DNA of 64,000 nt, taken from assembly GCA_023264015.1 (NCBI GenBank), contig JALQTJ010000003.1:1-64000 (forward strand), in the 5' to 3' direction. The position numbers and the translations under genes are program-made. The stretch's first letter is position 1. Each line of letters starts with the position of its first letter. Below are positions 62,672-64,000 of this stretch, piece after piece. Source of the stretch: Flavobacteriaceae bacterium. GTDB taxonomy: Bacteria > Bacteroidota > Bacteroidia > Flavobacteriales > Flavobacteriaceae. A model generated the notes under the pieces. The model made no database searches. It had not been told where the DNA came from and saw nothing but the letters and a program-made list of their open reading frames with translations.

Positions 62672-64000
62672 TGAGCAGTTCAAGGTACATAGTGATTTTG
62701 GGGGCTCAAGAAAGTGGAGTCGGAGCGGCCTTATTGGCAAGACAGATGGGTGAACGTGTATTTGTCAGTGATCATGCTGTGCTTCAACCTCATTATGAGA
62801 AGGTGTTAAAGCATTACGGAATTGCTTACGAGAGCGGCCAGCACAGTTGGGAGCGAATTAAGGAGGCAGACCTGGTGGTCAAAAGTCCGGGTATTCCTAA
62901 TGATACTGACGTGCTCAGAAGACTTCAGGCTGAGCATATTCCTGTGGTTTCTGAGATCGAATACGCCTTTAAGTATACCCAAGCCGAGATTGTCGCGATT
63001 ACCGGAACGAACGGAAAAACGACTACGGCGGCGCTCACACATAAGATTCTTGCAGACCAGGCGCTTGATGTCGCTCTGGCGGGAAATATAGGAGACAGTT
63101 TTGCCGGCAGGTTGGCTGAGAATCCGCAGTCGCTTTATGTACTTGAAGTAAGCAGCTTTCAGCTTGATCACGTTAAGGATTTTAGGCCACATGTTGCGGT
63201 AATCACCAACATCACTCCAGACCATCTAGATCGCTATGGAGAAGACTTCTCTGCTTATGTAGACGCGAAGTTTAGGATTTGTATGAATCAGACCGAAAAA
63301 GATTACTTCATCTACGACGCAGATTGCGAGGTGATTCAACAGCGATTAGCCGCTTCGGTCGATGAGATTCGTGCGACGCGATTACCCTTCAGTGTAAAGA
63401 AAAAATTGGCACAAGGTGCCTACCTAGAAAAAGATAAAATGATTATGAATGTATCCGATCAAACCATTGAAATCCCAGCCTCATCAGTACCTGTAGAGGG
63501 CTTACACAACCTTAAAAATGCCATGGCTGCCGGAATGATTGGCATGTTGAAATCGATTCACAAAGATGCCATTCGTCAAAGTATAGAGGGGTTTACTGGC
63601 ATACCGCATCGCATGCAGGTGATTGAAGAATTTTCAGGAGTCCGTTTCATCAATGACTCTAAAGCCACCAATGTGAACGCTACCTATTTTGCATTAGAAT
63701 CGGTGAAACGTCCGATCATTTGGATTGCTGGCGGGGTGGATAAAGGAAATGATTACAGTGCCTTAATGCCCCTTGTTCGCGAAAAGGTAAAGGCGATTAT
63801 CTGCCTTGGAGAAGATAACCAAAAGCTTTTAGATACTTTTTCAAGAGTGGTTGACCCTATGGTTGAGGTTCGTTCGATGAGTGATGCAGTGGCTCAGGCT
63901 ATGTTGCAGGCTGAGCGTGGAGATACGGTATTGCTTTCACCGGCTTGTGCAAGTTTTGATCTGTTCAAGAACTACGAACACCGTGGATTAGAATTCATTC
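62671..64000 (+). CDS. murD: UDP-MurNAc-L-alanine:D-glutamate ligase, 3' end cut by window
   Basis: It adds D-glutamate, the product of MurI, to UDP-MurNAc-alanine. About 443 residues are visible with no stop, close to the full family length, so only a few codons are missing. It starts at ATG 62671, overlapping mraY by one base. Motifs: N-terminal ILGAQESGVGAALLA fold, ATP motif ITGTNGKTTTAALTHK (about residues 110-125), NITPDHLDRYG, NDSKATN, and the C-terminal LLSPACASFDLFKNYEHRG. Confidence 0.95.
   Translation, partial: MSSSRYIVILGAQESGVGAALLARQMGERVFVSDHAVLQPHYEKVLKHYGIAYESGQHSWERIKEADLVVKSPGIPNDTDVLRRLQAEHIPVVSEIEYAFKYTQAEIVAITGTNGKTTTAALTHKILADQALDVALAGNIGDSFAGRLAENPQSLYVLEVSSFQLDHVKDFRPHVAVITNITPDHLDRYGEDFSAYVDAKFRICMNQTEKDYFIYDADCEVIQQRLAASVDEIRATRLPFSVKKKLAQGAYLEKDKMIMNVSDQTIEIPASSVPVEGLHNLKNAMAAGMIGMLKSIHKDAIRQSIEGFTGIPHRMQVIEEFSGVRFINDSKATNVNATYFALESVKRPIIWIAGGVDKGNDYSALMPLVREKVKAIICLGEDNQKLLDTFSRVVDPMVEVRSMSDAVAQAMLQAERGDTVLLSPACASFDLFKNYEHRGLEFI

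Noticed and set aside
1..64000. CRISPR array, insertion sequence, prophage, biosynthetic cluster or defence system
   Set aside because: No regularly spaced repeats, transposase, integrase, phage structural or defence genes were seen in any part of the window.

Overview
This is a chromosomal window from a member of the Bacteroidota, most likely order Flavobacteriales. The main reasons are a gliding-motility gene (gldC), a type IX secretion sorting domain on a large exported protein, and promoters of the TTG-n19..n23-TAnnTTTG type. The conserved blocks etfBA/pdhB, uppS-bamA-skp-skp-murI and mraZ-rsmH-ftsL-ftsI-murE-mraY-murD point the same way. Almost all of the sequence is densely packed housekeeping DNA on both strands. 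Many genes overlap by 1-4 bases within operons, and several convergent pairs overlap at their 3' ends. I saw no insertion sequence, CRISPR array, prophage or rRNA.

Layout. 1-1.5 kb: metY (cut by the window edge) and metX, homocysteine synthesis. 1.5-3.2 kb: a GNAT acetyltransferase and a PurD-like ATP-grasp enzyme. 3.35-9.95 kb: an A+T-rich, accessory-looking stretch holding a TetR regulator, a 1693-residue exported M60/CAP-domain protein and about 0.65 kb without genes. It is bounded by a 17-bp direct repeat of a tRNA 3' end, one copy of which is the end of a tRNA-Leu gene. 9.9-10.1 kb: tRNA-Leu(UAA) and tRNA-Gly(GCC). 10.2-17.9 kb: mutS, a SpoU methyltransferase, a folK-deoxynucleoside kinase fusion, sppA, yhhQ and a DUF2797 gene. 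17.9-25.9 kb: a GH3-family gene, clpX-clpP-tig, a hydrolase-pdxJ pair, and a CBS gene with nadK. 25.9-32 kb: the envelope-assembly run uppS-bamA-skp-skp-murI. 32-37 kb, minus strand: etfB-etfA-bifunctional nuclease-nupC-thyA-folA. 37.2-40.7 kb: pdhB and hppA. 40.8-41.4 kb: a second deoxynucleoside kinase. 41.5-48.6 kb: the aromatic amino acid operon pheA-aminotransferase-tyrA-DAHP synthase/chorismate mutase, continuing into rsgA-dtd-mazG-aroA. 48.6-53.7 kb: queA-rlmN-polyprenyl synthase-dnaG. 53.7-56.3 kb: nadE, gldC, engB and a hydrolase. 56.4-64 kb: the division and cell wall cluster, ending inside murD.

The most notable signals are regulatory. (1) The pheA operon is preceded by a complete ribosome-mediated attenuator: a 19-codon leader peptide with the run FAYFTFY, an antiterminator and a terminator that share the same arm, spaced as classical attenuation requires. 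(2) A perfect 24-bp palindrome lies between etfB and pdhB, over the expected -33 region of etfB. (3) mraZ has three AAAGTG boxes at exact 10-bp spacing, with a fourth degenerate box in register, next to a clear promoter. Protein-level oddities are the M60+CAP exported fusion, the FolK-kinase fusion, a DnaG without zinc ligands, gldC without gldB, and an extra C-terminal tail on the membrane pyrophosphatase.

All functions are assigned from motifs, lengths and gene order read by eye. No database search was possible.
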